A stretch of DNA of 22,577 nucleotides from Leptospira ainlahdjerensis (GTDB lineage: Bacteria; Spirochaetota; Leptospiria; Leptospirales; Leptospiraceae), in the NCBI RefSeq assembly GCF_016919175.1, contig NZ_JAFFPU010000014.1, positions 1 to 22,577 on the forward strand, in the 5' to 3' direction. Below the pieces are notes generated by a model, which was given only the letters and a program-made list of their open reading frames with translations, was not told where the DNA came from and searched no databases. Both the position numbers and the translations under genes were made by a program. Positions 9,639 through 18,005 of the stretch are shown piece by piece. Position 1 is the first letter of the stretch. Every line of letters begins with the position of its first letter.

Positions 9639-11123
9639 CTACTTATGTTTCGACCAAGGAACAGCCTTTTCCAGTTGTGCGCTCAGGCGAAAGAGAATAT
9701 CCTCTCTTCTTTTGGCCGCTGTAAACTGAAGGCCTAAAGGAAGTTCATCACTCGTCCGGCCGATAGGAATCGAAACCGAAGGTTGTCCCGTTAGATTTGC
9801 GAGTTGTGTAAAAGGGGTTCGGGAAAGACTTTTTTCGACGAGTTCATCGACAAGACCGGAAGCGAGAAGCATTCTTCCCAAACCTAAACGACCAACGACT
9901 TGCATCAGGATCTTCTCTCCTAACTTCGGCTCGAGTTCTCCTATTTTTGCAGGCGGCATTGCGGTGGTCGGAGTCAAATATACGTCGTAGGTCTCATGAA
10001 AGGTTTCCATACCAAGCGCCGCCTTATCCCATTCTTGCAAAGTTCTTACAAATTCTCCGGAGGAAACGGTTCTTCCTAAAAGCCCGAGAATCCAAGTTAC
10101 GGATTCGACGTCTCCCATTCTCGCCTTTCTTCCTAAAATCGGTTCTAAGTTTTTCAACTGCGCGGCCATTTCTCCAAAATACATCGTGATAAAAGCCCTT
10201 CCGATCGCCTTTCCATCCACGGGTGCGTCTTTTTCTTCTACCTTGTGTCCAAGAGAATGTAGAAGTTTCGCGGTCTGAACTACGGATTCCACACAGTCCG
10301 GATGAACTGGAGTTCCGATCGGAGATTGGGTGGAGAATGCGATCCTCAGTTTACCCGGAGGCTTTTTGATCTCGGAAAGATAAGTAGTCTTCGATTCTTC
10401 AAAACTAAACGCTCCGGAGTTTTCAATGCCGCATAACGCGTCTAAGAACGCGGCGCTATCCCTCACGGTTCTCGACAAAACGTGATCCACCGACGCCCCT
10501 TGCCAAAATCTTCCGAAGTAAGGGCCGACCGGAGTTCTTCCCCGAGTGGGTTTGAGCCCGAATAACCCGCAATAGGCGGCGGGAATTCGAATCGATCCGC
10601 CTCCGTCCGAAGCGGTAGCGACCGGAACCATTCCTGCTGCTACCGCCGCTCCTGAACCTCCGGAAGAACCTCCCGGAGTTCTTTCCAAATTCCAAGGATT
10701 TCTCGTAGGACCGTGTAACTTCGGTTCGGTGATTCCCATAAGAGCAAATTCGGGAACGTTTGTCTGTCCTAAGAAAAGAGTTCCCGAATTTCTCAGTCTT
10801 TTTACGAATTCGGAATCTACGGGGGAAATATAATTTCGCAACGCTCTTGAGCCCGAGGTAAGAGGGGCACCTCCGATCGAGTGGACGATGTCTTTTACGA
10901 GGATCGGAACCCCTCGAAACGGACCGTCAGGAAGTTTAGACTTTGCGTCTTTTCGCGCCTCCTCATAAAAACGATGAATGACTGCGTTGAGTCCGGGATT
11001 GGTAGATTCGATTCTTTCAATCGCCGATTCGACGAGTTCGGAAGGATGAACTTCTTTTTTACGAACCAAATTGGCGAGACCGGTAGCGTCATAGTAGGTA
11101 TATTCTTTAAAAGATTTTGACAT
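9639..11123 (-). CDS. Amidase-signature family amidase
   Basis: A 494-residue hydrolase of the amidase-signature family, which hydrolyses amide bonds through a Ser-cisSer-Lys triad. The triad lysine is in GVPILVKDIV (Lys77), the cis-serine in TPGGSSGGSGAA (Ser153 or 154), and the nucleophile in SDGGGSIRIPAAYCGLFG (Ser177). The spacing matches GatA and FAAH-type enzymes. The C-terminal FTQLANLTGQPSVSIPIG is also typical. It stands alone, with no gatB or gatC next to it, so it is more likely a general amidase than the tRNA amidotransferase subunit. The ATG at 11123 has GGAG 6 nt upstream and is preferred over an in-frame TTG at 11141. A terminator-like hairpin follows at 9558-9601. Confidence 0.88.
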   Translation of the reverse strand: MSKSFKEYTYYDATGLANLVRKKEVHPSELVESAIERIESTNPGLNAVIHRFYEEARKDAKSKLPDGPFRGVPILVKDIVHSIGGAPLTSGSRALRNYISPVDSEFVKRLRNSGTLFLGQTNVPEFALMGITEPKLHGPTRNPWNLERTPGGSSGGSGAAVAAGMVPVATASDGGGSIRIPAAYCGLFGLKPTRGRTPVGPYFGRFWQGASVDHVLSRTVRDSAAFLDALCGIENSGAFSFEESKTTYLSEIKKPPGKLRIAFSTQSPIGTPVHPDCVESVVQTAKLLHSLGHKVEEKDAPVDGKAIGRAFITMYFGEMAAQLKNLEPILGRKARMGDVESVTWILGLLGRTVSSGEFVRTLQEWDKAALGMETFHETYDVYLTPTTAMPPAKIGELEPKLGEKILMQVVGRLGLGRMLLASGLVDELVEKSLSRTPFTQLANLTGQPSVSIPIGRTSDELPLGLQFTAAKRREDILFRLSAQLEKAVPWSKHK

Positions 11124-11277
11124 GATCAACTCCGAAGACAAGAGGAACTCCGGAAAGAATCGCGGGTCAAGATAAAAAGGGTTTTTTAGGATTCCGAGAA
11201 AAAAAGGGTTCTAAAAATGTGGATATACAACCGTTGGAAATCCGATCTAATAAATAGAAACGGTCTTTTAAAAAACA

Positions 11278-12252
11278 ATGATTTCTACATTTCGCAAACT
11301 TCCCTCTCTCCTTCTGATATTTCCTTTTTTACTTTCTGCGGACCCGGTTTTGGATAACGAGTTCTTGAGATCGGTGCAGGAAGGAGATCCAAAAAAAATC
11401 CAGATTCTTCTTCAAGCCGGAGCCTCAGTGGACGCGAGGGATTCTCGAGGAAAAACGGCGCTTATGATCGCGGATCACAGGCCTGAAGTTGTGGAAGTTT
11501 TGATTCGCGCGGGAGCCGACGTGAACGCCCAGGATCGGGACGGGAGTTCGGTCCTTTCCGAAAGTCTTTCCGGACTTTTAGACGTCAAGGTTTTAGATAT
11601 CGACGACCTTGCGGTTCCAAAACGTCTGATAGAATCCGGAGCTAAAATAGAATATTCGTCTAAGATCGATTCTTCGGGAAAAACGGCACCCGTTTCCGCT
11701 CTTAACGCTGCGATCCGCCACGGAAACTTGGTCCTGGTCCAGTTCTTGATCGAAAATCAAGCGGACGTGAACTTTGACAAGGGAACTCCGGAAGAATTTC
11801 CTCTTTTTCTTGCATGCGGAGCCGGGTCCGCTCCACAAAATTTCTCCATCGTAGAATTTCTTTTAAAACACAACGCAAAGCCGGACTATACGAGCCGTCT
11901 CCACGAGGTTCATTCGGAAGGAAAGACGATTCAATTGGGAGCGGATAACGCGCTTCATTTTCTCTCCGAAGAATCCGAGACCGATTTTAGAATCGTCGAT
12001 CTTCTCATAAAGTCGGGAACGAACGTAAATCATAGAAACGCGGAAGGAATTTCCCCGCTTTTACAGTCGATTCTCAAAAAGAGAGTGGGCTTGGCTCAGA
12101 AACTTCTCGAGCTCGGCGCCGATCCGAGTCTTGCGGACATACACGGAAGGACGTCCTTGGAAGAAGTCCGAAAACAAAAATTAGAGGCGCTCGAAACACT
12201 GATTTTAAAACGACTGGGAGTCAAAGAGAATCCGGATCGAATCTCCCAGTAA
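11278..12252 (+). CDS. Ankyrin-repeat protein, probably exported
   Basis: A 324-residue protein. The first 20 or so residues form a signal peptide (MISTFRKLPSLLLIFPFLLSA), so export to the periplasm is likely. The rest is ankyrin repeats of about 33 residues with recognisable GADVN(A)QDxxG turns: ILLQAGASVDARDSRGKTAL, VLIRAGADVNAQDRDGSSVL, a divergent IESGAKIEYSSK unit, FLIENQADVNFDKG, LLKHNAKPDY, LLIKSGTNVNHRNAEGISPL and LLELGADPSLADIHGRTSL. These mediate protein binding; no enzymatic domain is present. It is divergent from the amidase across 154 bp. The ribosome-binding site is weak, but no other start fits. Confidence 0.85.
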   Translation: MISTFRKLPSLLLIFPFLLSADPVLDNEFLRSVQEGDPKKIQILLQAGASVDARDSRGKTALMIADHRPEVVEVLIRAGADVNAQDRDGSSVLSESLSGLLDVKVLDIDDLAVPKRLIESGAKIEYSSKIDSSGKTAPVSALNAAIRHGNLVLVQFLIENQADVNFDKGTPEEFPLFLACGAGSAPQNFSIVEFLLKHNAKPDYTSRLHEVHSEGKTIQLGADNALHFLSEESETDFRIVDLLIKSGTNVNHRNAEGISPLLQSILKKRVGLAQKLLELGADPSLADIHGRTSLEEVRKQKLEALETLILKRLGVKENPDRISQ

Positions 12253-12993
12253 CTGAATTTATCTTTTCCGATCTCGGTTTCGATCTGAGAATTTACTCGT
12301 CCGTTTTTTTTCGTCCTTTTTCATAAAAAATCCTTTCGGGTTTTCATCTTTTGATCTTATCGAGGCTAAAAAATTTTTTGTAGCGGATCTGAGTTCGCTT
12401 AACAATTCAAGCAAACGTTATCTCACATTGTTCTATGAAATAACCGCGTTTCACAATATCTGCATCTTTCCTCTAAGAAAAAACGAAATCGATCAAGTTT
12501 TGAAACTCCTCTGAAAAGAGGATAAACAATCCTCCCGGAAACGTAAAAGTATAGAAGTTTGAAACGGTGATACAAAGGATCCCTAAAGGACGAATTTTTG
12601 AAGAAAGAAACGGGAATATTTGATTCTAAAAAAACTTGATTGATGTTTTTTCAGGATCCGTCCGCATAAAAATACATAAATTCAAATCGATAATCTCCGA
12701 TGAATTCTCGGGAACCAAGTCGAAACTGGTATAAAAAACCATTTCGCTTAATGTTTTTGTATACACATCGCTTTGGGATAGATCCGATTCGTATATTGCC
12801 CGTTTTATAATAAGACTTATAGTATACTCCTTTCGCCTAATGACCGTAATGCTATTCGATTAAATTACTGGTTGTTAGCATCTCCGGATCTGAAATTTTT
12901 GTCTTTAACAGACGTTAGCCTTCCAGCTCTGCGTTTGTATGAAGAAAATTGCATTCGTTCGATTGGCGAAAGATTTGGAATTGCACGGTATAA
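12253..12993. other. 741-bp stretch without an ATG-initiated gene
   Basis: I see no RNA gene and no strong promoter. The 5' part is A/T-rich with a T8 tract at 12304-12311. The 3' part contains an open frame with no ATG (listed separately at 12782-13036). The rest may hold regulatory sequence for the methyltransferase. Confidence 0.4.
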
Positions 12994-13036
12994 ATGTCTC
13001 AAGAGGCAAATCGAAAAAGAAAAAATAAATTTCTAG
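12782..13036 (+). other. Possible non-ATG or remnant reading frame upstream of the methyltransferase
   Basis: An 84-codon open frame follows a TAG at 12779 and ends with TAG at 13034-13036, overlapping the methyltransferase start by 43 nt in another frame. It contains no ATG. The best alternative start is TTG at 12872, giving LLASPDLKFLSLTDVSLPALR and onwards. The C-terminal part has a helix-turn-helix flavour ([19 protein letters not shown]). It could be a gene remnant, a small protein with an unusual start, or a chance open frame in A/T-rich DNA. Confidence 0.25.
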
Positions 13037-14631
13037 GACAGTTTTTTACTCCCGAAAAAGTAGCGGATTTCCTGGTTGATTGGGTTCTCGGCGCGGAAAG
13101 GATTTCCTCGTCGGAAAATTCAAATCGTATACTGGATCCTGCGATCGGAAACGGAGTTTTTTTTTCGAGCCTCCTTGATAAACGCCCCGATCTCAAAGCT
13201 GAATGGTTCGGCTTCGATCTCGATATTCAATGTTTAGAATCCAGCAAGTCCTCCTTAGAAGACAAGGTTACTCGTTTTGGATCCCTTCATTTTTTTGATC
13301 AGGATTTTCTTCTGCAAACTCCCGACCAAAAATTCGACGTTATCCTTTGTAATCCGCCTTATAAGAAGATCAGCGATAGGGTTTATTCCAAAGAATTGAA
13401 TAAACGATTTGCAGGAGATTTGGAAACGAGGCTTCCGGGAACGGCGAACCTTTACGTATTCTTTCTATTAAAATGTTTGAATATGATTAGCGTCGGCGGA
13501 AGAGCTGCGTTTTTAGTCCCTCAGGATTTTTTTAACTCCGGTTACGGAGTTTTTATCAAAACCGCGCTCAGGAAATCGGGGCATCTCCATTCTCTTTTTC
13601 TTTTATCTCCTCAGGACAGTCTTTTTGACGAGGCGGTAACGAGTTCTTGTATTCTTCTCTTAGAAAATTCAGGGAAAGAAAAAAAATCGGGATTCAAATG
13701 GGCAAGGTTAAAACCGGGTTTTTTCACCGGTAAATCCAAACTTGTTTCCGGCGCCGTCGAATCGATAGAAACCGAATGGATTCCATTCCCCGATCCGGAA
13801 GCTAAGTGGAGCCCGATCTTCTATCGTATGGAAAAGAAAACCCATCTTCTTGAGAGAAAAAACGATTCTTTTGAGAATTTTTCGGATCTCCGGATTCCTC
13901 TTTTGGAATTCGGAAAGTTCACGAGAGGAATCGCGACCGGTGACAACGATTTTTTTCTTTTTACGAAGACAATGGTGGAACAATCTGAAATTCCGGAAAA
14001 ATTCTTCAGAACTTGCATCCCAAAATCACAATATGCAAGAAATAGAATATTCTTATATTCTGATTGGGAAGAGTTGAGCAGAAAAGGCGCAAAGGTCTGG
14101 CTTTTGGACGTAAGGAGCGAGTTCGATCCGAACGAGTCGTCTGCGCTGAGTCGTTATTTGGAAAGCGGCCTTACTAAGGGCGTCAACCGAAGGTTTCTAC
14201 CCTCAAGAAGAAAAAATTGGTATAGTCAGGAAGCAAAGGCTTCTTGCCCCATTCTCGCGTCGAGTTTTCATAGGAATGAAATTAGAATCGTAAGAAATTT
14301 TAGCAACGTCGTCCATTTGACATGCTTTCACGGATTCACTCCGACATCCGGAATGGAAGAGTGGGTGGATGCAGTCTATGCGTATCTGATTTCTTCGGAT
14401 TCGAAAAAGGACTTGGAAACAAGAAGAAGAGAATACGCAAGAGGTCTCTGGAAAGCGGAACCCGGAGATCTCAATTCGCTCCGAGTTCCCGACTTTAGAA
14501 AATTGGATCAAGCCCTCCAAAACGAATTGAAAACTTTGGTCTCTGATCTCAAAACTACGCGCGCTTCCGTCGACAAAGAGATAAAAATCATAGAGAGAAT
14601 CGATTCTATCTTTAGCAACGAATCGATTTAA
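12994..14631 (+). CDS. Orphan N6-adenine DNA methyltransferase
   Basis: A 545-residue class I SAM-dependent DNA methyltransferase of the gamma-type (TaqI/Eco57I-like) layout. The motifs in order are GQFFTP (15-20, motif X), DPAIGNG (48-54, SAM-binding motif I) and NPPY (120-123, catalytic motif IV). The C-terminal 270 residues would be the target-recognition region, with an HGFTPTSG block and a final coiled-coil-like helix. It would methylate adenine N6 in an unknown recognition sequence. No restriction endonuclease gene is adjacent, so it is probably an orphan epigenetic methyltransferase, or the remaining half of a restriction-modification system. A T9 tract at 13157-13165, directly after motif I, could permit slipped-strand on/off switching. 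The ribosome-binding site is weak. Confidence 0.85.
   Translation: MSQEANRKRKNKFLGQFFTPEKVADFLVDWVLGAERISSSENSNRILDPAIGNGVFFSSLLDKRPDLKAEWFGFDLDIQCLESSKSSLEDKVTRFGSLHFFDQDFLLQTPDQKFDVILCNPPYKKISDRVYSKELNKRFAGDLETRLPGTANLYVFFLLKCLNMISVGGRAAFLVPQDFFNSGYGVFIKTALRKSGHLHSLFLLSPQDSLFDEAVTSSCILLLENSGKEKKSGFKWARLKPGFFTGKSKLVSGAVESIETEWIPFPDPEAKWSPIFYRMEKKTHLLERKNDSFENFSDLRIPLLEFGKFTRGIATGDNDFFLFTKTMVEQSEIPEKFFRTCIPKSQYARNRIFLYSDWEELSRKGAKVWLLDVRSEFDPNESSALSRYLESGLTKGVNRRFLPSRRKNWYSQEAKASCPILASSFHRNEIRIVRNFSNVVHLTCFHGFTPTSGMEEWVDAVYAYLISSDSKKDLETRRREYARGLWKAEPGDLNSLRVPDFRKLDQALQNELKTLVSDLKTTRASVDKEIKIIERIDSIFSNESI
13157..13165 (+). repeat. T9 homopolymer tract inside the methyltransferase gene
   Basis: Nine consecutive T, read in frame as Val-Phe-Phe just after the SAM-binding DPAIGNG. 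It is the longest homopolymer I noticed in a coding region of this window. Gain or loss of one T would truncate the protein near residue 60. Confidence 0.8.
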
Positions 14632-14748
14632 CTTCTCCTTTTCCTTCGACTCAACGTTTCGAAACCTCTTTCGCATTCGAAAAAACTCTTTACGAAATCG
14701 ATACATTTCATTTGGCTTTCACAGACGTAACTAACGTATGAGAATTTT

Positions 14749-15702
14749 ATGATACTGAATGTCTCTTTTTTACAATGTAGAATTTCGATTCTATTCATCG
14801 TAGTCGTTTTGAGCTCCTGTAAATTTTTGGGAGTCGGTTCGATTCCTTTGGAAGAATTAAAATCGAAATACTCGAATTCAGAGTCCGAGTTTATTACGAT
14901 CGATCACGTAAATCTCCATTACCGCGACGAAGGTAAGGGTCCGGTGATCATTCTTTTGCACGGAGTCTGTTCTTCTTTGCATACCTGGGACGACTGGACG
15001 GCGATTTTAAAGGATCGATATCGTGTGATCCGTTTGGATCTTCCCGGTCACGGTTTGACGGAGATCGGCGAGGAAGATTCCGTTTTAAAAACGGAAGGTA
15101 TGATTCTTCTTTTGGAAGAATTTAGGAAACGATTAAAAATCGAAAAATTTTATCTCGTCGGAAATTCTTTGGGAGGTTTTGTCTCTTGGAGATATGCGCT
15201 CGAATATCCGAGTAGAGTGGAAAAGTTGGTCCTCATCGATTCGGTCGGTTATCCGCAGCCGTTGCCTGAGTTAGTCGCCGTTGGGAGTCATCCTTTGATA
15301 CAACCTTTGATGAAAGTTTCCACACCTCGTTTTGTTGTAAGCAGAGGTGTCAGTCAAGCATACGGGGATCCGACCAGACTCAAGGACGAGGTTGAGGAAC
15401 GATACGTGGAACTTTCTATGAAAAAAGGAAACAGATCCGCGATCGTCAAAATTTTTAAAGAACAAAGGGAAAGTTTTCAAAACGAGGAAATGGGAAAAAG
15501 GATCCCGGAAATTCGGACTCCGGCATTGGTGATGTGGGGAACCGAAGATCACTGGCTGAGTTACGAATATTTTCCAAATTGGAAACGGGATCTCCCGAAC
15601 GCGAAGTTCGTCGTTTATGAAGGTGCGGGTCACATCCCTATGGAAGAAATACCAGAACGGTCCGCAAAAGATTTGGATTTGTTTCTTTCAAAGAAGGAAT
15701 GA
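14749..15702 (+). CDS. Alpha/beta-hydrolase lipoprotein
   Basis: A 317-residue predicted lipoprotein hydrolase. A hydrophobic signal (residues 12-22) ends in the lipobox LSSC with Cys24, followed by an alpha/beta-hydrolase fold. The oxyanion HG is at 71-72 (LLHGVCSS), the DLPGHGLT turn at 97-104, and the nucleophile elbow GNSLGG has Ser140. The acid is Asp267 in WGTEDHW and the base His295 in GAGHIPMEE. All triad residues are present, so it should be an active esterase or lipase-like enzyme anchored in a membrane. The natural substrate is not evident. It lies 117 nt after the methyltransferase and is followed by a terminator-like hairpin. GAG 7 nt before the ATG is a modest ribosome-binding site. 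Confidence 0.85.
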   Translation: MILNVSFLQCRISILFIVVVLSSCKFLGVGSIPLEELKSKYSNSESEFITIDHVNLHYRDEGKGPVIILLHGVCSSLHTWDDWTAILKDRYRVIRLDLPGHGLTEIGEEDSVLKTEGMILLLEEFRKRLKIEKFYLVGNSLGGFVSWRYALEYPSRVEKLVLIDSVGYPQPLPELVAVGSHPLIQPLMKVSTPRFVVSRGVSQAYGDPTRLKDEVEERYVELSMKKGNRSAIVKIFKEQRESFQNEEMGKRIPEIRTPALVMWGTEDHWLSYEYFPNWKRDLPNAKFVVYEGAGHIPMEEIPERSAKDLDLFLSKKE

Positions 15703-15725
15703 TTCTTTTTTGAATCGAGAAATCG

Positions 15726-15750
15726 GAGAGGTTCTCCATCGGAACCTCTT
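15726..15750 (+). terminator. Terminator-like hairpin after the hydrolase
   Basis: AGAGGTTC (15727-15734) pairs perfectly with GAACCTCT (15742-15749) around a 7-nt loop, with a G-T closing pair. The following TATAAAAGTTTT is only loosely T-rich, so termination efficiency is uncertain. Confidence 0.45.
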
Positions 15751-15890
15751 ATAAAAGTTTTGTCGAGGGGATTTGTCTTTGTCTAAGACGAATCTCCAAG
15801 ACTCGGAGAAAGAAAACCAACGAAAGATGAGAATGAATTTTGGCTTGATCGATCTTAGATCGATGTTGAACCTTATACGGAAGGTCTTTC

Positions 15891-16547
15891 ATGTTACAAC
15901 CGAACACTCTTGACTTCCTAAAAAAATTAGCGAAGAATAACAACAAGCCTTGGCTGGAAAAAAATAAACCCCTATTTATCGAAGCCAAAAACGATTTTGA
16001 AAATTTGATCACGGAGTTGCTGATCGGTCTTGCAAAGGTCAATCCGGACCTCGCCGGAGTGGACCCGAAAAAATGCATCTTTCGGATCTATCGCGACGTT
16101 CGATTTTCCAAAAACAAGGAGCCTTATAAAACCAATTTCGGCGCGAGTATCGGCGCCGGCGGCAAGGATTTAGGAAGGCCACTTTTTTACGTCCATATCG
16201 AACCGGGTGATCGATCCTTTATAGCGGGAGGATTATATATGCCCGATCCGAAAATCTTGAGAAGAGTTCGCGAGACTATTTTAGAAAATTCGAATGTTTT
16301 AAAAAAGATCGTTCGAGACAAGAAGATCGAAAAAGAATTCGGCGGTCTTTCGGATATGAGATTAAAAACAGCACCGAGGGGATTTTCTAAAGACCATCCC
16401 GATCTGGACTGGATTCAATATACGAGTTACATTGTTGAAAAACCGCAGAAAGACTCCGAGATACTTTCCAAAAATTTCATCAAAAGCACGATCGATTCGT
16501 ATCGGATTCTTCAACCTTTTTTGAATTATTTTGAAAAGGCCTTATAG
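15891..16547 (+). CDS. DUF2461 family protein
   Basis: A 218-residue protein of the DUF2461 (TIGR02453-type) family, whose biochemical role is unknown. Typical blocks are LDFLKKLAKNNNKPWLEKNK at the N-terminus (the usual FLkeLkeNNnreWFeenK), RIYRDVRFSKNKEPYKTNFG in the middle, then GLYMPDPKILRRVRETI and APRGFSKDHPDLDWIQY. Length and order are as in the family, so the gene looks intact. GGAAGG lies 6 nt before the ATG. It converges on the minus-strand lipoprotein gene, with only 16 bp between the two stops. Confidence 0.9.
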   Translation: MLQPNTLDFLKKLAKNNNKPWLEKNKPLFIEAKNDFENLITELLIGLAKVNPDLAGVDPKKCIFRIYRDVRFSKNKEPYKTNFGASIGAGGKDLGRPLFYVHIEPGDRSFIAGGLYMPDPKILRRVRETILENSNVLKKIVRDKKIEKEFGGLSDMRLKTAPRGFSKDHPDLDWIQYTSYIVEKPQKDSEILSKNFIKSTIDSYRILQPFLNYFEKAL

Positions 16548-16563
16548 GGCGTTCTTAAAAACT

Positions 16564-17487
16564 TTACTGACCGGTTCCGTAAATTTTATTCCAATCACCT
16601 TTGGTTTGTTCCAATGTACAATCCGATTTTAAGAGTAGAACACGGCCGACTTCGTAATTGAGTCTTTGATAACCGCAGCCGATCTGCGAGGAATTGTATT
16701 TTTCGATCGCGATAAAATGTCCCGTTGTTCGAATTGCGCTTAGGCAACGATTGAGAGAATGCCGTGTATAGGATTTGGATTCTTCGATTCCTAAAGCCGC
16801 CGTAAAATAATCCGGAGAAGCCAAGGATGCGAGAAGGTCTTGGGCCGAGCTCAATCCGGAAGACGTGTTCGTGATGTTTGATAAGCTTACCGAAATTTTA
16901 TAATCCTGACCCGCGAGTCCCTGACAATGGACAAAAACGGACTCGATCGGACTGGGTCCGACAGTTTGAAATTCCGCTCCTCCCGGTTGGAGAATGGAAT
17001 TGGGGCCGGTCGGAAAGGCGGAAAAATTTCCGCTTTCATCCACTCCGTAGCTGATTCTACAAAACGCGGAACCGGATACGAATTCGAATTTTGCGGTAGT
17101 GCTAAACAAGCCGGAAAACCGGAAAACGTCGACGTCGGTGCCCGCGGAAATCATTCCTGAAATCTGAAAGTTAGGATTGGTATCGGAAAGTGGGTTGAGA
17201 GTTTGGGCCGAAGCGAATTGATCGTTTCCTTCTATTTCGGTCACGGTCGAGTTTATGGAAGCGGAACCGCAGCTCGAAGTCGAATCGGTTCGAGGTCTTC
17301 CTAACATCTCGTAGAAGGAAATATTAAGAATTTCTTGTTTAATCTCCACGATCGCCTCCTTCCCTTTCACCTGATCCGTACCAGCGTTTTCGCAAGAGAA
17401 AACAAACCAGCAGGAAAGAAGAACAAGAAGAATTTTATATACGTCGTAGATCGAAGTTCTGAGGTGTTTTGAAAACGGGATCATCAT
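16564..17487 (-). CDS. Lipoprotein with a PPC-like domain
   Basis: A 307-residue predicted lipoprotein of no certain function. The signal region contains two possible lipobox cysteines, Cys26 (VLLSC) and Cys32 (VFSC). The part around residues 80-195 has the EGNDQFASAQTLNPLSD...ISGMISAGTDVDVFRFSG pattern of a bacterial pre-peptidase C-terminal (PPC) beta-sandwich, usually an extracellular accessory domain. A C-terminal segment of about 80 residues is rich in Cys and Tyr (CLSAIRTTGHFIAIEKYNSSQIGCGYQ). The two adjacent ATGs at 17487 and 17484 are equivalent starts. It is convergent with the DUF2461 gene. Confidence 0.75.
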   Translation of the reverse strand: MMIPFSKHLRTSIYDVYKILLVLLSCWFVFSCENAGTDQVKGKEAIVEIKQEILNISFYEMLGRPRTDSTSSCGSASINSTVTEIEGNDQFASAQTLNPLSDTNPNFQISGMISAGTDVDVFRFSGLFSTTAKFEFVSGSAFCRISYGVDESGNFSAFPTGPNSILQPGGAEFQTVGPSPIESVFVHCQGLAGQDYKISVSLSNITNTSSGLSSAQDLLASLASPDYFTAALGIEESKSYTRHSLNRCLSAIRTTGHFIAIEKYNSSQIGCGYQRLNYEVGRVLLLKSDCTLEQTKGDWNKIYGTGQ

Positions 17488-17962
17488 TCATTTCGCTTTA
17501 AAAATTATATTCTAAACATAGATTGAAACAGACAACGGATAAGTATTTTTCAGATTTAAGTCGGTTTTTTACTTTTTGCAGTAAGAATTTCAAACACGAT
17601 TCTTTAAATACATTTTCGATTTTTGTCTATAGAATTTCCGACGACTGCGTAACCTACGCCCATTTTGAAGAATGCATAAAAAATCTACGAGATTCCAAAG
17701 GGGAATTTTGCGGAAGTTTCGCAGAAGAAAAGAATGGTTCGGGCTGACGAGATCATAATTTTTGATGGAGTGATATTTCAAGGAACCTTCTTAAGCCCGC
17801 ATCCAAAAAAGCGATAGATAGACTGTAAGGGTTGACCCTTCCAACGAGGTTTGACGTCGTCGGGGAATTTTTTTCTAAAGTTCAAATTGTTTACCGATAC
17901 GGCAAGAATGGATCGAAGTTTAGAATTAAGGAATGTGTTCCCGTCACATTCCGGTTTTGTTT
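17488..17962. other. Gene-poor intergenic stretch
   Basis: Only short open frames (63-74 codons) on both strands are present, none with a recognisable domain or convincing start. I find no RNA gene. It separates the PPC-like lipoprotein from the terminator of the ion-channel gene, and probably contains the promoter of the lipoprotein. Confidence 0.4.
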
Positions 17963-17992
17963 TTAAAAGCAAAACGGAGTCCTTCGACTCCG
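17963..17992 (-). terminator. Intrinsic terminator of the ion-channel gene
   Basis: On the minus strand CGGAGTC (17992-17986) pairs perfectly with GACTCCG (17981-17975) around a GAAG loop, followed by TTTTGCTTTT. It lies 13 nt after the channel gene stop at 18006 and is the clearest terminator in the window. Confidence 0.75.
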
Positions 17993-18005
17993 AATTGAAA
18001 ACCGA

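Noticed and set aside
12253..12993. tRNA or other RNA gene in the long gap
   Set aside because: No cloverleaf, no CCA-proximal acceptor pairing and no GTTCRANNC T-loop could be found by eye.
17523..17972. Two small open frames (plus 17523-17747, minus 17778-17972)
   Set aside because: The plus one needs a TTG with no ribosome-binding site; neither shows a domain or membrane pattern; the minus one begins within terminator sequence.
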